A DNA stretch of 13,429 bases, from positions 190,647-204,075 of the forward strand of contig MU657248.1 in assembly GCA_026770575.1 (NCBI GenBank), given 5' to 3'. Positions 7,190-13,429 of the stretch are shown in pieces (within the stretch, counting starts at the first letter, position 1; every line of letters begins with the position of its first letter). The DNA is from Pelagophyceae sp. CCMP2097. Lineage: Eukaryota; Sar; Pelagophyceae. Made by a program: the position numbers and the translations under genes. A model generated the notes under the pieces. The model made no database searches. It saw nothing but the letters and a program-made list of their open reading frames with translations, and had not been told where the DNA came from.

Positions 7190-8020
7190 TCACACATCCA
7201 CGACCCGCGGAGCATGCCGCTGCCGCGTCGGCCTCGAAGAATTCGCCGAGGATTCGTCGGCGGGCACTTTTCTTTTCGCCGCCGTGACGCCGCTGACGCG
7301 CACGAGTGGCGCCGCCGCCGGCGACTCGGCGCCGCCGACCGAGATCGTCACGCGCCGCTTGGCCGGCTTGTCGTTCTGCTGCTTGTCGATCTGCACCTTG
7401 CGTCGGCGTCGAGTCGTCGACTGGCCGGTCGGCGGTAACGGCGGCAACGGCGCGCGTTCCGCCGCCGATGTCGCTTCAAGAGGTCGCGCCGGGGTCGGGA
7501 CGAGTAAAGGCGACGGCGGCGGCGGCGGCTCGGGCGACGACGCGACCGACGTCATCTCGCGGCGCCGCAGCATCAGAGTCGACCCTTCTCGTATCACGAC
7601 GAGATTGTCCGTCAAGATGAGCTTCAAGAGGCCCGCGACTTGCGCCTTAGACTCGATCGAGCCGAGCGCCGTCAAAGCGGCCTCCGTCACAAAGGCGCCG
7701 GCGGCGTCGCAGTTGATCTTAAGGCGCTCGCCGTGCTTTGCGACAGCACCGTGGTGCGCGAGTTGAGTTTTCAGCGCAGCGACGGTCGCACCCTCCGGCG
7801 GCCAAGTCGTCCACTTAGCCGCTGCTACGAGCGCGACGGCCAAGGTCGTCGCAGTCGCTGCCTTGGCCGCTGCAGTCGCGGTCGCCGCGGCGTCGCCCGC
7901 GGACCGCTTTTCCGCGGCTCCCTTGGCCGCCACCTCGAGGCGTTTCTTGTGGGTGATCCCCTCGCGGCGCGCCGTGCGCGCCGCGGCCCGGAAGAAACCC
8001 TGCGTGAGCCATGGCGGCGC
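7190..8020 (-). CDS. Transposon-borne unknown protein (open frame, no ATG start)
   Basis: The frame is open from just after a TGA (8021-8023) to a stop at 7190 and is GC3-rich. It begins PPWLTQGFFRAAARTARREG, runs through an Ala/Lys-rich stretch, then a compact region with KWTTWPPEGATVAALKTQL and LLKLILTDNLVVIREGSTLM. A proline-rich linker (PEPPPPPSP) follows, then basic clusters (TTRRRRKVQ, AKRR, RPTRQRH). The basic tail could bind nucleic acid or act as a nuclear signal; this is inference. No transposase motif is recognised. The frame lacks an upstream ATG and the nominal 247-aa form would need GTG at 7931-7933. An ATG at 8022-8024 lies one base out of frame, overlapping the TGA as ATGA, suggesting a small frameshift, a missing upstream exon, or decay. 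It is alone in the element. Confidence 0.55.
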   Translation of the reverse strand, partial: APPWLTQGFFRAAARTARREGITHKKRLEVAAKGAAEKRSAGDAAATATAAAKAATATTLAVALVAAAKWTTWPPEGATVAALKTQLAHHGAVAKHGERLKINCDAAGAFVTEAALTALGSIESKAQVAGLLKLILTDNLVVIREGSTLMLRRREMTSVASSPEPPPPPSPLLVPTPARPLEATSAAERAPLPPLPPTGQSTTRRRRKVQIDKQQNDKPAKRRVTISVGGAESPAAAPLVRVSGVTAAKRKVPADESSANSSRPTRQRHAPRVVDV

Positions 8021-8095
8021 TCATCGGGCCTTATAGCAGGCCTTATAGGACGCGCATCAGGCCTCAAAGGACTTGGAACAGACGCATTCAAAAAA

Positions 8096-8114
8096 GCCCC
8101 CTTTTTCGGGGGAG
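8096..8114. repeat. Short G/C hairpin near the right TIR
   Basis: CCCCC-TTTTTC-GGGGG near 8096-8114 lies between the gene and the right terminal repeat. It is a simple stem with no known function. Confidence 0.4.
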
Positions 8115-8154
8115 ACCCGGGGCAACCTTTTCGTAAATACACACCACAAAAGGA

Positions 8155-8184
8155 TCCGTTCAACGGATCGGTTGTGGCAGCCTA
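8155..8184 (-). repeat. Right terminal inverted repeat
   Basis: Exact reverse complement of 6732-6761. Together with the preceding GA it contains a 17-bp palindrome, GATCCGTTCAACGGATC. Confidence 0.9.
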
Positions 8185-8191
8185 TATATGG
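8185..8191. repeat. Target-site duplication TATATGG, right copy
   Basis: Exact 7-bp match to 6725-6731, directly outside the right TIR. Confidence 0.8.
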
Positions 8192-8454
8192 CAAGAAAGT
8201 TGCCCGTCCCAAGTGGTGCACCTCGGGGCCGTCCCGAGCGGTTGCGCCGCGACGAGCGTTGCCTCGAGGGCGCGCGCGACGGCCGTCGTCTCAGCGTGAA
8301 TGAGGACACTTTTGAGCGCGCAGAGGCCGCAGTCGTTTGTGAGTCCATGCGATGCCTGGAACGCGATCATCTGCGCGCCGTCGGCGCCGCGGTGCGCCGT
8401 GGAGACATGCACCCCCGTCGCCGTCGCTGGGACGGTGAGCGCCAAGGAAATCCG

Positions 8455-8508
8455 GGGTCCCAAGAAGGGTCCCCCAACAAAAGGGCCCAAGAAGGGCCCC
8501 CAACAAAA
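8455..8508. repeat. Two-copy tandem repeat, 28 and 26 bp
   Basis: GGGTCCCAAGAAGGGTCCCC followed by CAACAAAA, then a second copy with GGGCCC in place of GGGTCCC. The copies directly abut. Confidence 0.75.
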
Positions 8509-8586
8509 TGATTCATACAATTGTGCCGTGCTCACGCTCCCTCATCACACGTGGCCGTCCACTGGGATTCTAGTTCCAAACTATGC

Positions 8587-9069
8587 ATGGCCCAACACCG
8601 CCAGGCAAGCGCCGGGACGTCGTCGTCGGCCGACCCGCGTGCTCATAGGGGCTCGCAGGCCGGGGTCAAGGAGGTTGTTATAAACCTCCCGAAGCGTAGT
8701 TATCGAGCGCAGCGAGCCAACTTTCGCCAAAACGAACGCGCAAAGTGGGGGCTGCCGAGCCTCGGCCCGACGGCCTTCCCCGAGCCGCCAGGCGAGGTCT
8801 GGCGGCTGCGCACGCACGCGCGGTACCTCCCGGCCGTGGAACCGGCTTCTTATCGGATCAGTCTGACCGCATCGTGGCTGGGCAGCACTTCAGGCGAGAC
8901 CATTTTCGGGCACATCGGCCACAACCCGTGCGCCTCCAGGGGAAAGGGGGCTTGTTATTCCGGGGTGTCGACGTCGTGGCGCGTCCGTCGCGACACTCCT
9001 GACCCCAGGGGACGTCGCGGCGGGGCGGCGCCTCTCGGTCCGAGGTTTGAGAGGAAAAGCGTACATTGA
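8587..9069 (+). CDS. Hypothetical protein, 160 aa
   Basis: The frame runs from an ATG at 8587 to TGA at 9067-9069, with mostly G or C at third positions in its middle (about 8740-8960), which supports coding. It includes GEVWRLRTHARYLPAVEPAS and SLTASWLGSTSGETIFGHIG. It is basic and Ser/Gly-rich, with no recognised domain or signal peptide. A competing minus-strand frame (8581-8817, containing SLRSITTLREVYNNLLDPGL) is also open, so strand is uncertain. There may be further exons. Confidence 0.3.
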   Translation: MAQHRQASAGTSSSADPRAHRGSQAGVKEVVINLPKRSYRAQRANFRQNERAKWGLPSLGPTAFPEPPGEVWRLRTHARYLPAVEPASYRISLTASWLGSTSGETIFGHIGHNPCASRGKGACYSGVSTSWRVRRDTPDPRGRRGGAAPLGPRFERKSVH

Positions 9070-9657
9070 TCCGTTAACCTGATCCGGTAGGAGGGCTCAC
9101 TGGCGTGGACCAGTGATATTCTAGCGATAATCGGCTCGCTGCACTCCAAAAGCGGGTCTACTCGAGGCGGCCGCATCATCGGCAGGTTGGGGGTAGCTTA
9201 CGCGACGCGTGTCGTGGACGAGCAGGGCGTGGACGAGCAGAGCCAGTCAAGGAGCCACAGAGACCGGGGGATGGCTTACGCGACGCGTGTCGTGGAGCGC
9301 GTGTCGTGGAAGAGCGGCAGGGTAGGGGGAATGGCTTACGCGACGCGTGTCGTGGACCAGCAGGGGGGCAGGCCCGCCTCTACTATTCCACGCCCTGCTC
9401 GCCCGCGACAAACGCCGGCCTTTGTCGTCGCAGTTGGCTTGAAACAAAGCCTTTTTAGAGTCAACATGCAAACATAACCTCCACGCAAAACGCCTTCAAT
9501 GCTATCACTGCAAAGGCGTTTTTCCCGGAAGTTTCTCGGCAGAATAGGATGGAATGTCGTTTGATTGGAAATTGAGTAATTATTGAGTGGAGTTCACGAA
9601 AATGCCTTTTCTTGTTCTTTGTATCAGAGTCAACGACCGGAGCGCGCGGCTGGGCCC
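9070..9657. promoter_or_regulatory. Upstream region of the 637-aa gene, with a hairpin
   Basis: No gene is supported. AAAACGCCTT (9487-9496) and AAGGCGTTTT (9513-9522) form a perfect 10-bp stem with a 16-nt loop. AGAGTCAAC occurs twice (about 9457 and 9627). AT content rises at 9535-9600, just before the coding start. An upstream ATG in another frame (near 9602) could act as a small upstream frame. Promoter function is inferred from position only. Confidence 0.25.
9196..9356. repeat. Tandem repeat, 23-bp core in three copies
   Basis: GCTTACGCGACGCGTGTCGT followed by GGA is identical at 9196-9218, 9274-9296 and 9334-9356, spaced 78 and 60 bp. The 23-bp cores are perfect and the spacers differ. 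A partial copy (GCGTGTCGTGGA) lies just after the second. Confidence 0.85.
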
Positions 9658-11571
9658 ATGGGCGCGTCTCCATCTGTTCGGATCTGCGCGGCGGACGGCG
9701 AGGACGGTCGCGGCAGCGAGAGCGTGTCGTCGCCGTGGCGCGGCACCCAAGATTGCTGCCGCTATAGCGAAAACGACTGCGGCCGTGGCAGCGACGGCTA
9801 CGCGCGAAGCAGCGAAGACTCCCGCAAGCCGTACTCTCGCTGGCGCCCCGCGCTCAAGTACGCCTCTGGCCGGTTGCCGGCCAGCTCGGCGCGGCTGCCG
9901 GCGCAGTCGGAGCCGCCTCGGTTTCCGGCCGACTCCGAGGCGCATTACCTTTCCGAGCCGCCGCGGTCCAACGACTGCGCCCCGGACCGCTGCGCATCCA
10001 AGTCGCCCGGCGCCTCGAAGCGGGCGCACGGAAGTGCAGCGAAAGGATTAGCAGCTTACTTTGCCGCGTCTGCGGCGGTGGAGAAGAGGATAGACGACCT
10101 CTCGACAAGAATAAACCGCGACTCTTTGGGCAGTTCTAGGGACCTCCTCCGCGGCCTCAACGACGTCGCCGATGGGAGAGAAGCGCAGAAGAGCGTGTCG
10201 AAAGACTTTTCCTTTGGCCGAAAAGCACTGTTCAGAAGGATGGAAAGCGCAAACGCCGACGCTTCCCTCGCCGCCGCTCTGGACGGCGACGGCGTTGCCG
10301 AGTGCGCGCACCTCGCTTTAGCCGAATTGGCGCTGGATGCGCATTTTGCGCGACTGGCCGCCGAGGGGCATTACCCAGGCTTCCGCGACGCAACTTCGCT
10401 CAAAGACATGCTGCGCGCGAACCAAAAGGTCTACGCGGTATTACCGTCGACGTCCGCGGCCGCGTTTGGGCCCCTTTTGGCGGTGGAACTGGGCATTTGT
10501 ACGTTGACGGCTACTTTCTTGACGGACGGGAAAGCGCTCGGGTTAGGGCACCTCGTCGCAGCCGCTCTGCAATTAGACGCCGGCTCTTCAATCTCCGGCG
10601 CTGCTTTCTCCGCGTTTGCGGCTGGGGCGGAGCACTCGGCGCATTTCCGAGGGTCAGTTTTTGACGCCGTTGATGAGACGTTCCTCGCCAAGCCGCCGCC
10701 CGTCCCTTGCAACAGTTCACCCCATACTGCAAATTATAAACCTACGGCAGGGAAACGCAGGCACACTCTGCACCACGTCGGCGTCTTTCAGGACAAGCCC
10801 GACTTTGCGACTCGACGGCCGGATGACATTTTCGCGGCGATTTTTGTCTTGGTCCAGCACGTCGCCACCCCCGGTTCTTTAAAGTCGGCGACGCGCGCCG
10901 ACTTCTTCGCGCCGCTCAAGGCGGCGCTGGGGCCGGCGCGGCCCTCTTTCGCTGGCGCTCTGCAGGGCATTTCGTCTTTGGGGGACATCCCCGGGATGTC
11001 TTTCAATAGCGTCTCCGGGTTGCATCATGCCGTCTCCGGAGCTGTCCAATCCATCTCCTCTTTACAGGCCGCTTTACAGGCCCCGAAGGGCGGCGGGTCG
11101 CAGTGCAAGGAGGGGTGGGTCGAGGTTTTCCGGTGGTCGTTTGCTCTGTCTGAAACGGACGTGCCTACCGAGACGTTGCTCGCTGTTTTAGACGCCGCCT
11201 CCGACCATGTCGACATCACCGCGTCTCAATTAGCCGCCTTTCTCAAAGGCGCATCTCTGTCTGCCCAGGCCAGGTTCGCCGCCTTGCTCTCTTCAGGCGA
11301 CGTGGTCAAACTCACGGCTTCTCTCCAAGTCGCAAAAAGGCTGCAGTCCGAGCGGGTAGGCCCTCGGCCCTCGGCCCCACCGACGCCCCAACTGGCAAAG
11401 GCGCGGGTGCAGACTGTATCCGTCTCCAAGAGGATCCGGAGAACAGTTTCGTACGGCGTAGACGGACGCATTGTTGTTCCTTCTTCCAAAGCGTTCTTCC
11501 AAACGAAAACCAAGGAGGACCCCACCGCCGCCGACGTCCGCGCCTTCGACGACGAGAACAGGGCCCCGTAG
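9658..11571 (+). CDS. Large unrecognised protein, 637 aa
   Basis: This is the longest coding region: uninterrupted, with high GC at third positions throughout. The frame is open a little further upstream, but 9658 is its first ATG (MGASPSVRICAADG). The first ~130 residues are Ser/Arg/Gly-rich and low in structure. A helical Ala/Leu-rich part follows, starting near YFAASAAVEKRIDDLSTRIN, with later LALAELALDAHFARLAAEGH and GLGHLVAAALQLDAG. The middle contains VGVFQDKPDFATRRPDDIFA and a run of GALQGISSLGDIPGMSFNS. A Pro-rich linker (PRPSAPPTPQ) and a basic tail (KRIRRTVSYG) precede a C-terminus ending DDENRAP. No enzyme motif, signal peptide or clear membrane span is seen. It could be a cellular orphan or a protein carried by a mobile element. 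The stop codon falls in the centre of a GGGCCCC/GGGGCC palindrome. Confidence 0.7.
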   Translation: MGASPSVRICAADGEDGRGSESVSSPWRGTQDCCRYSENDCGRGSDGYARSSEDSRKPYSRWRPALKYASGRLPASSARLPAQSEPPRFPADSEAHYLSEPPRSNDCAPDRCASKSPGASKRAHGSAAKGLAAYFAASAAVEKRIDDLSTRINRDSLGSSRDLLRGLNDVADGREAQKSVSKDFSFGRKALFRRMESANADASLAAALDGDGVAECAHLALAELALDAHFARLAAEGHYPGFRDATSLKDMLRANQKVYAVLPSTSAAAFGPLLAVELGICTLTATFLTDGKALGLGHLVAAALQLDAGSSISGAAFSAFAAGAEHSAHFRGSVFDAVDETFLAKPPPVPCNSSPHTANYKPTAGKRRHTLHHVGVFQDKPDFATRRPDDIFAAIFVLVQHVATPGSLKSATRADFFAPLKAALGPARPSFAGALQGISSLGDIPGMSFNSVSGLHHAVSGAVQSISSLQAALQAPKGGGSQCKEGWVEVFRWSFALSETDVPTETLLAVLDAASDHVDITASQLAAFLKGASLSAQARFAALLSSGDVVKLTASLQVAKRLQSERVGPRPSAPPTPQLAKARVQTVSVSKRIRRTVSYGVDGRIVVPSSKAFFQTKTKEDPTAADVRAFDDENRAP

Positions 11572-11604
11572 GGGCCGGCGGCTATTACTATCTAAGGTTT
11601 TTTT
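11561..11604. repeat. Direct repeat copy 1, palindrome plus AT tail, spanning the stop codon
   Basis: GGGCCCCGTAGGGGCCGGC, four variable bases, then ATTACTATCTAAGG and a T run. The matching copy is at 11694-11738. GGCCCC-G.A-GGGGCC can fold into a 6-bp stem with a 3-nt loop that holds the TAG stop. A 3'-end or processing role is possible but unproved. Confidence 0.8.
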
Positions 11605-11693
11605 GGTTCGTAACTGTCAAAAGAACTTTTTCAGACTGGTATATTTTTGTTCGTTGATTGCCATGATTGAACTTACCGGCTCGTTCGCGCATA

Positions 11694-11738
11694 GGGCCCC
11701 GCAGGGGCCGGCACATATTACTATCTAAGGTTTTTTTT
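11694..11738. repeat. Direct repeat copy 2, palindrome plus AT tail
   Basis: GGGCCCCGCAGGGGCCGGC, then ATTACTATCTAAGG and a T run, 133 bp after copy 1. Only the loop base and the four bases before ATTACT differ. Weaker similarity continues beyond (TTTGT.CGTTGAT), suggesting tandem duplication of the 3' region. Confidence 0.8.
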
Positions 11739-11928
11739 TTAATTTGTGAGAACACTTGTTTGTCGTTGATAATAACTTTTTTATTGTTGTCAGGAGAGGC
11801 TGTATAACGGCTTCGCGCCGATTTCTGGTAACCTTCTCGATTTTTGACTTTTTTTTTTTTCGCCGTTTTTTCGGCGATAGTTTTACATTGACGCGAGGCT
11901 GTAGAACGATCCCGCGAGGTACCCTACA
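11739..11928. other. AT-rich spacer with a T tract and hairpin
   Basis: No gene is supported. A run of T near 11849-11860 is followed by CGCCG-TTTTTT-CGGCG (11861-11876), a 5-bp perfect stem. Confidence 0.4.
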
Positions 11929-12180
11929 AACCCTCCCGTGCGATTGCGCGTGTATGTTGGGGCAACAGGTATTGAGAGAGTGTAGACTTTCTCTTCCGAA
12001 AACGCCGAAAACTATAAGCTTGCGGCGCAGAACAGTACAATAGAACACCAAAAATGGAAAAGCGCTATAGACGCCGTTTTTGAGCTTATAGACAGGCTCC
12101 AACGATAGTCCATAAGGACCAATGAACAACTGCGCGCAGCCTAAGAAGAACAGCTGTTTTAAAGCAATTGAAACAGAAAA
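11929..12180. repeat. Repeat module, copy 3 (precedes hairpin array 3)
   Basis: Matches 5109-5360 in order: AACCCTCCC at the start, GAAAACTATAAGCT.GCGGCGCAG near 12007, CAAAAATGGAAAAGCGC, GCCGTTTTTGAGC.TATAG, GTCCATA and CAATGAAC. It lacks the second half seen in copies 1 and 2 and passes directly into the array. Confidence 0.75.
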
Positions 12181-12194
12181 CGGTGGATGCGTGA

Positions 12195-12838
12195 GGCGGC
12201 TGCGCCGCCTGCGTCGAAACCATAAAACGGCTGCGCCGCATGCTGCGTCTGCGCCTCCAGCAACGACAAAAGGCGGCTGCACCGCATGTGACATATGCGT
12301 AAGGCATCTGCGCCGCCTGCGACGTATAAACCAAGAGCAGCGGTAGCAAGATGCGGCTGCGCCGCAAGAGTCGGCTGCACAGCCAGTAGCAGCAAAAGGC
12401 GGCTGCGCCGTCTGCGTCGACTGCATAAAGCGGCTGCGCCGCCAGCGACAGCAGTATAAAGCGGCTGCGCCGAATGGTGTGGCTGCTCCGTCAGCAGCGG
12501 CAAAAGACAGCTACGCCGCCTGGAACGGATGCGTGAGGCGGCTGTGCCGCCAGCGACGGTTGAACCACGAGCAGCGGCAACAAGAGACGGCTGCGCCGCA
12601 TGAGGCCGCACTTCGCAGCCAGCAGCGTCAAAAGGCGGCTGCGCCGCCTGCTGCTGCTGCGCATGCGGCTGCTGCGCCACCAGCAGAGACAAAAAGCGGC
12701 TGCGCCGCCAGCGGCTGCTGCGTCGCCTGCGACAGCTGCGCCGTCAGTGTCGGCTGCGCCGCATGTGGCGGCTGCGCCGCCTGCGGCGTCTGCGCCGTCT
12801 GCTGCGGGTGCATAAGGCGGCTGCGCCGCATGCGGCCA
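12195..12838. repeat. GC-rich minihairpin array 3
   Basis: About a dozen exact copies of CGGCTGCGCCG, usually within the 15-nt minihairpin GGCGGC-TGC-GCCGCC, plus several variants. They are spaced roughly 15-60 bp apart and separated by short stretches rich in CAGCAGCGGCAAAA or ATAAA. Frames are open on both strands because the units lack stops; these are not treated as genes. Confidence 0.85.
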
Positions 12839-13370
12839 GGGAAAAGGTTCCGAGTTCGAACCCGGACCCGCGAAAACGGAGGTAATGACGGGACAATGTC
12901 CGCCCATTCGAGCTGACCCAGAGTTAGGATCCGGGTCTCGGCTCTGGTCTCGGCGTTTGAGGGACAGAGTCACGGGTCCGGCCCTTTTGTCTCGGGTCAG
13001 GGATCGTGTTTAAAGTCAAGCGTCCGGCACAGAGCGGGCGGGTAAACAAGGCGCTCGTGATTCACCTGGAAGGTGGAATGCACGTCCGAGTTCACGTGCT
13101 CCGCACTCGGTCGTGATATCAGATATAGGAAGATCCCAAAGTCGAAAACGATTAAACCCGAGTAAGGAGGATTTAATTTAGCATATATTTCAGCGACGCG
13201 GGACCGGGTCGGGCCCGGGGCATCATGACCGGGACTATAGCCACGGGTCCGGGTCCGGGTTTAGGCGGGTACGGGTTCGGGTCTGGCCTCGGCCGAACTG
13301 GTCCGGGACTCGGGTCTGGGTTTTAGTCGAAGACCTAGACCCGGACCCGCGGACCCTTTTCCTGCCCTGC
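12839..13370. repeat. Degenerate GGGTCC-rich low-complexity DNA
   Basis: No gene is supported. Many GGGTCC/GGGTCT and GGACCC-type strings occur, densest at 13196-13360. GGGTCCGGGTCCGGGTTTAG (13245-13264) is nearly the reverse complement of 13335-13356, with a 2-bp length difference. The middle (13110-13190) is AT-richer with nothing recognisable. GAGTTCGAACCCGGA near 12853 resembles a tRNA T-arm but does not form the stem. Confidence 0.5.
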
Positions 13371-13429
13371 CTGCGGCGGCTGCGCCGCAAGCAGCGGCAA
13401 AAGGCGGCTGCGCCGCCTGCGGCGGCAGC
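13371..13429. repeat. GC-rich minihairpin array 4, cut by window edge
   Basis: CTGCGGCGGCTGCGCCGC, then AAGCAGCGGCAAAAGGCGGC and further units of the array-3 type. It runs off the end of the window. Confidence 0.8.

Larger units (their letters stand above)
6732..8184. mobile_element. 1453-bp DNA transposon-like element with 30-bp TIRs and 7-bp TSD
   Basis: The perfect 30-bp terminal inverted repeats lie at 6732-6761 and 8155-8184. They begin TAGGCTGCCACAACCGATCC and contain a palindrome, TCCGTT(G/C)AACGGA. A weaker inner extension (TGTGGTRTGTRTTTACG) continues to 6783 and 8132. TATATGG flanks both sides. These are direct marks of cut-and-paste insertion. The interior holds one minus-strand frame (7190-8020) and a strong hairpin (7018-7094). 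No DDE/D catalytic pattern is visible, so it is either a non-autonomous element or one of an unfamiliar family. I cannot assign a superfamily from a 7-bp duplication and these ends alone. Confidence 0.85.
8182..8535 (-). pseudogene. Unknown 117-aa frame truncated by the transposon; NDCG motif
   Basis: The minus-strand frame starts at an ATG (8533-8535) and ends ...QLSCHI, where the last codons fall in the target duplication and the stop TAG is supplied by the transposon's right end. The element therefore interrupts this frame. The body looks like protein: LALTVPATATGVHVSTAHRG, then ASHGLTNDCGLCALKSVLIH. NDCG followed by hydrophobic residues resembles the nucleophile region of cysteine proteases such as Ulp1/C48 or C39-like families. 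No matching catalytic His or Asp is identifiable, so this is only a hint. The N-terminal part (FCWGPFLGP.. repeated) is encoded by a 26-28 bp tandem repeat at 8455-8508 and may not be genuine. The matching frame left of the element stays open for some 40 codons before a stop. Confidence 0.35.

Noticed and set aside
9587..10051. Alternative plus-strand frame overlapping the start of the large gene
   Set aside because: The 9658 frame has better third-position GC and continues into the long coding region; the other stops at 10051.
11725..12426. 233-aa minus-strand frame
   Set aside because: It spans module copy 3, a T tract and part of the hairpin array, so it mixes unrelated repeats.
12848..12866. 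GAGTTCGAACCCGGA as a tRNA T-arm
   Set aside because: The five bases on each side of the loop do not pair, and no acceptor or anticodon arm is found.
12159..12973. Ala/Arg-rich frames on both strands in array 3
   Set aside because: Stop-free because of the GC-rich repeated unit; no independent coding sign.

Overview
The window looks like nuclear DNA of a GC-rich single-celled eukaryote, most likely an alga or related protist. The reasons are a GT-AG intron between two coding exons, a WD40-repeat coding end, high GC at third codon positions in the real genes, no Shine-Dalgarno/operon layout, and long gene-poor stretches full of inverted repeats and transposon scars. I cannot name the lineage. 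I found no rRNA, tRNA or CRISPR. Few genes are recognisable, and most of the window is repeat-derived.

Layout. (1) 1-1092: the last repeat of a WD40 protein, then a spliced unknown gene (157-780 joined to 928-1092) whose first exon carries a sequence also found at 4501-4580. (2) 1093-5108: gene-poor. The clearest structure is a foldback element (about 2153-2731) with a second 144-bp hairpin element inserted into its left arm, the insert being flanked by a 6-bp direct repeat. (3) 5109-6622: two copies of an AT-richer module, each followed by an array of GC-rich 15-nt minihairpins. (4) 6725-8191: a 1453-bp DNA transposon-like element with perfect 30-bp terminal inverted repeats and a 7-bp target duplication (TATATGG). 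It holds a minus-strand coding frame for an Ala/Pro/Arg-rich protein and interrupts a second minus-strand frame (8182-8535). (5) 8587-9356: an unknown plus-strand frame and a short tandem repeat. (6) 9658-11571: the largest gene, an unrecognised 637-aa protein, whose stop codon lies in a palindromic sequence repeated 133 bp downstream. (7) 11929-12838: a third copy of the module plus hairpin array. (8) 12839-13429: degenerate GGGTCC-type low-complexity DNA and the start of another hairpin array at the window edge.

The main signals are the target-duplicated element at 6732-8184, the nested foldback elements at 2153-2731, and the thrice-repeated module-plus-minihairpin-array unit. No joint pathway for the genes can be argued from sequence alone.
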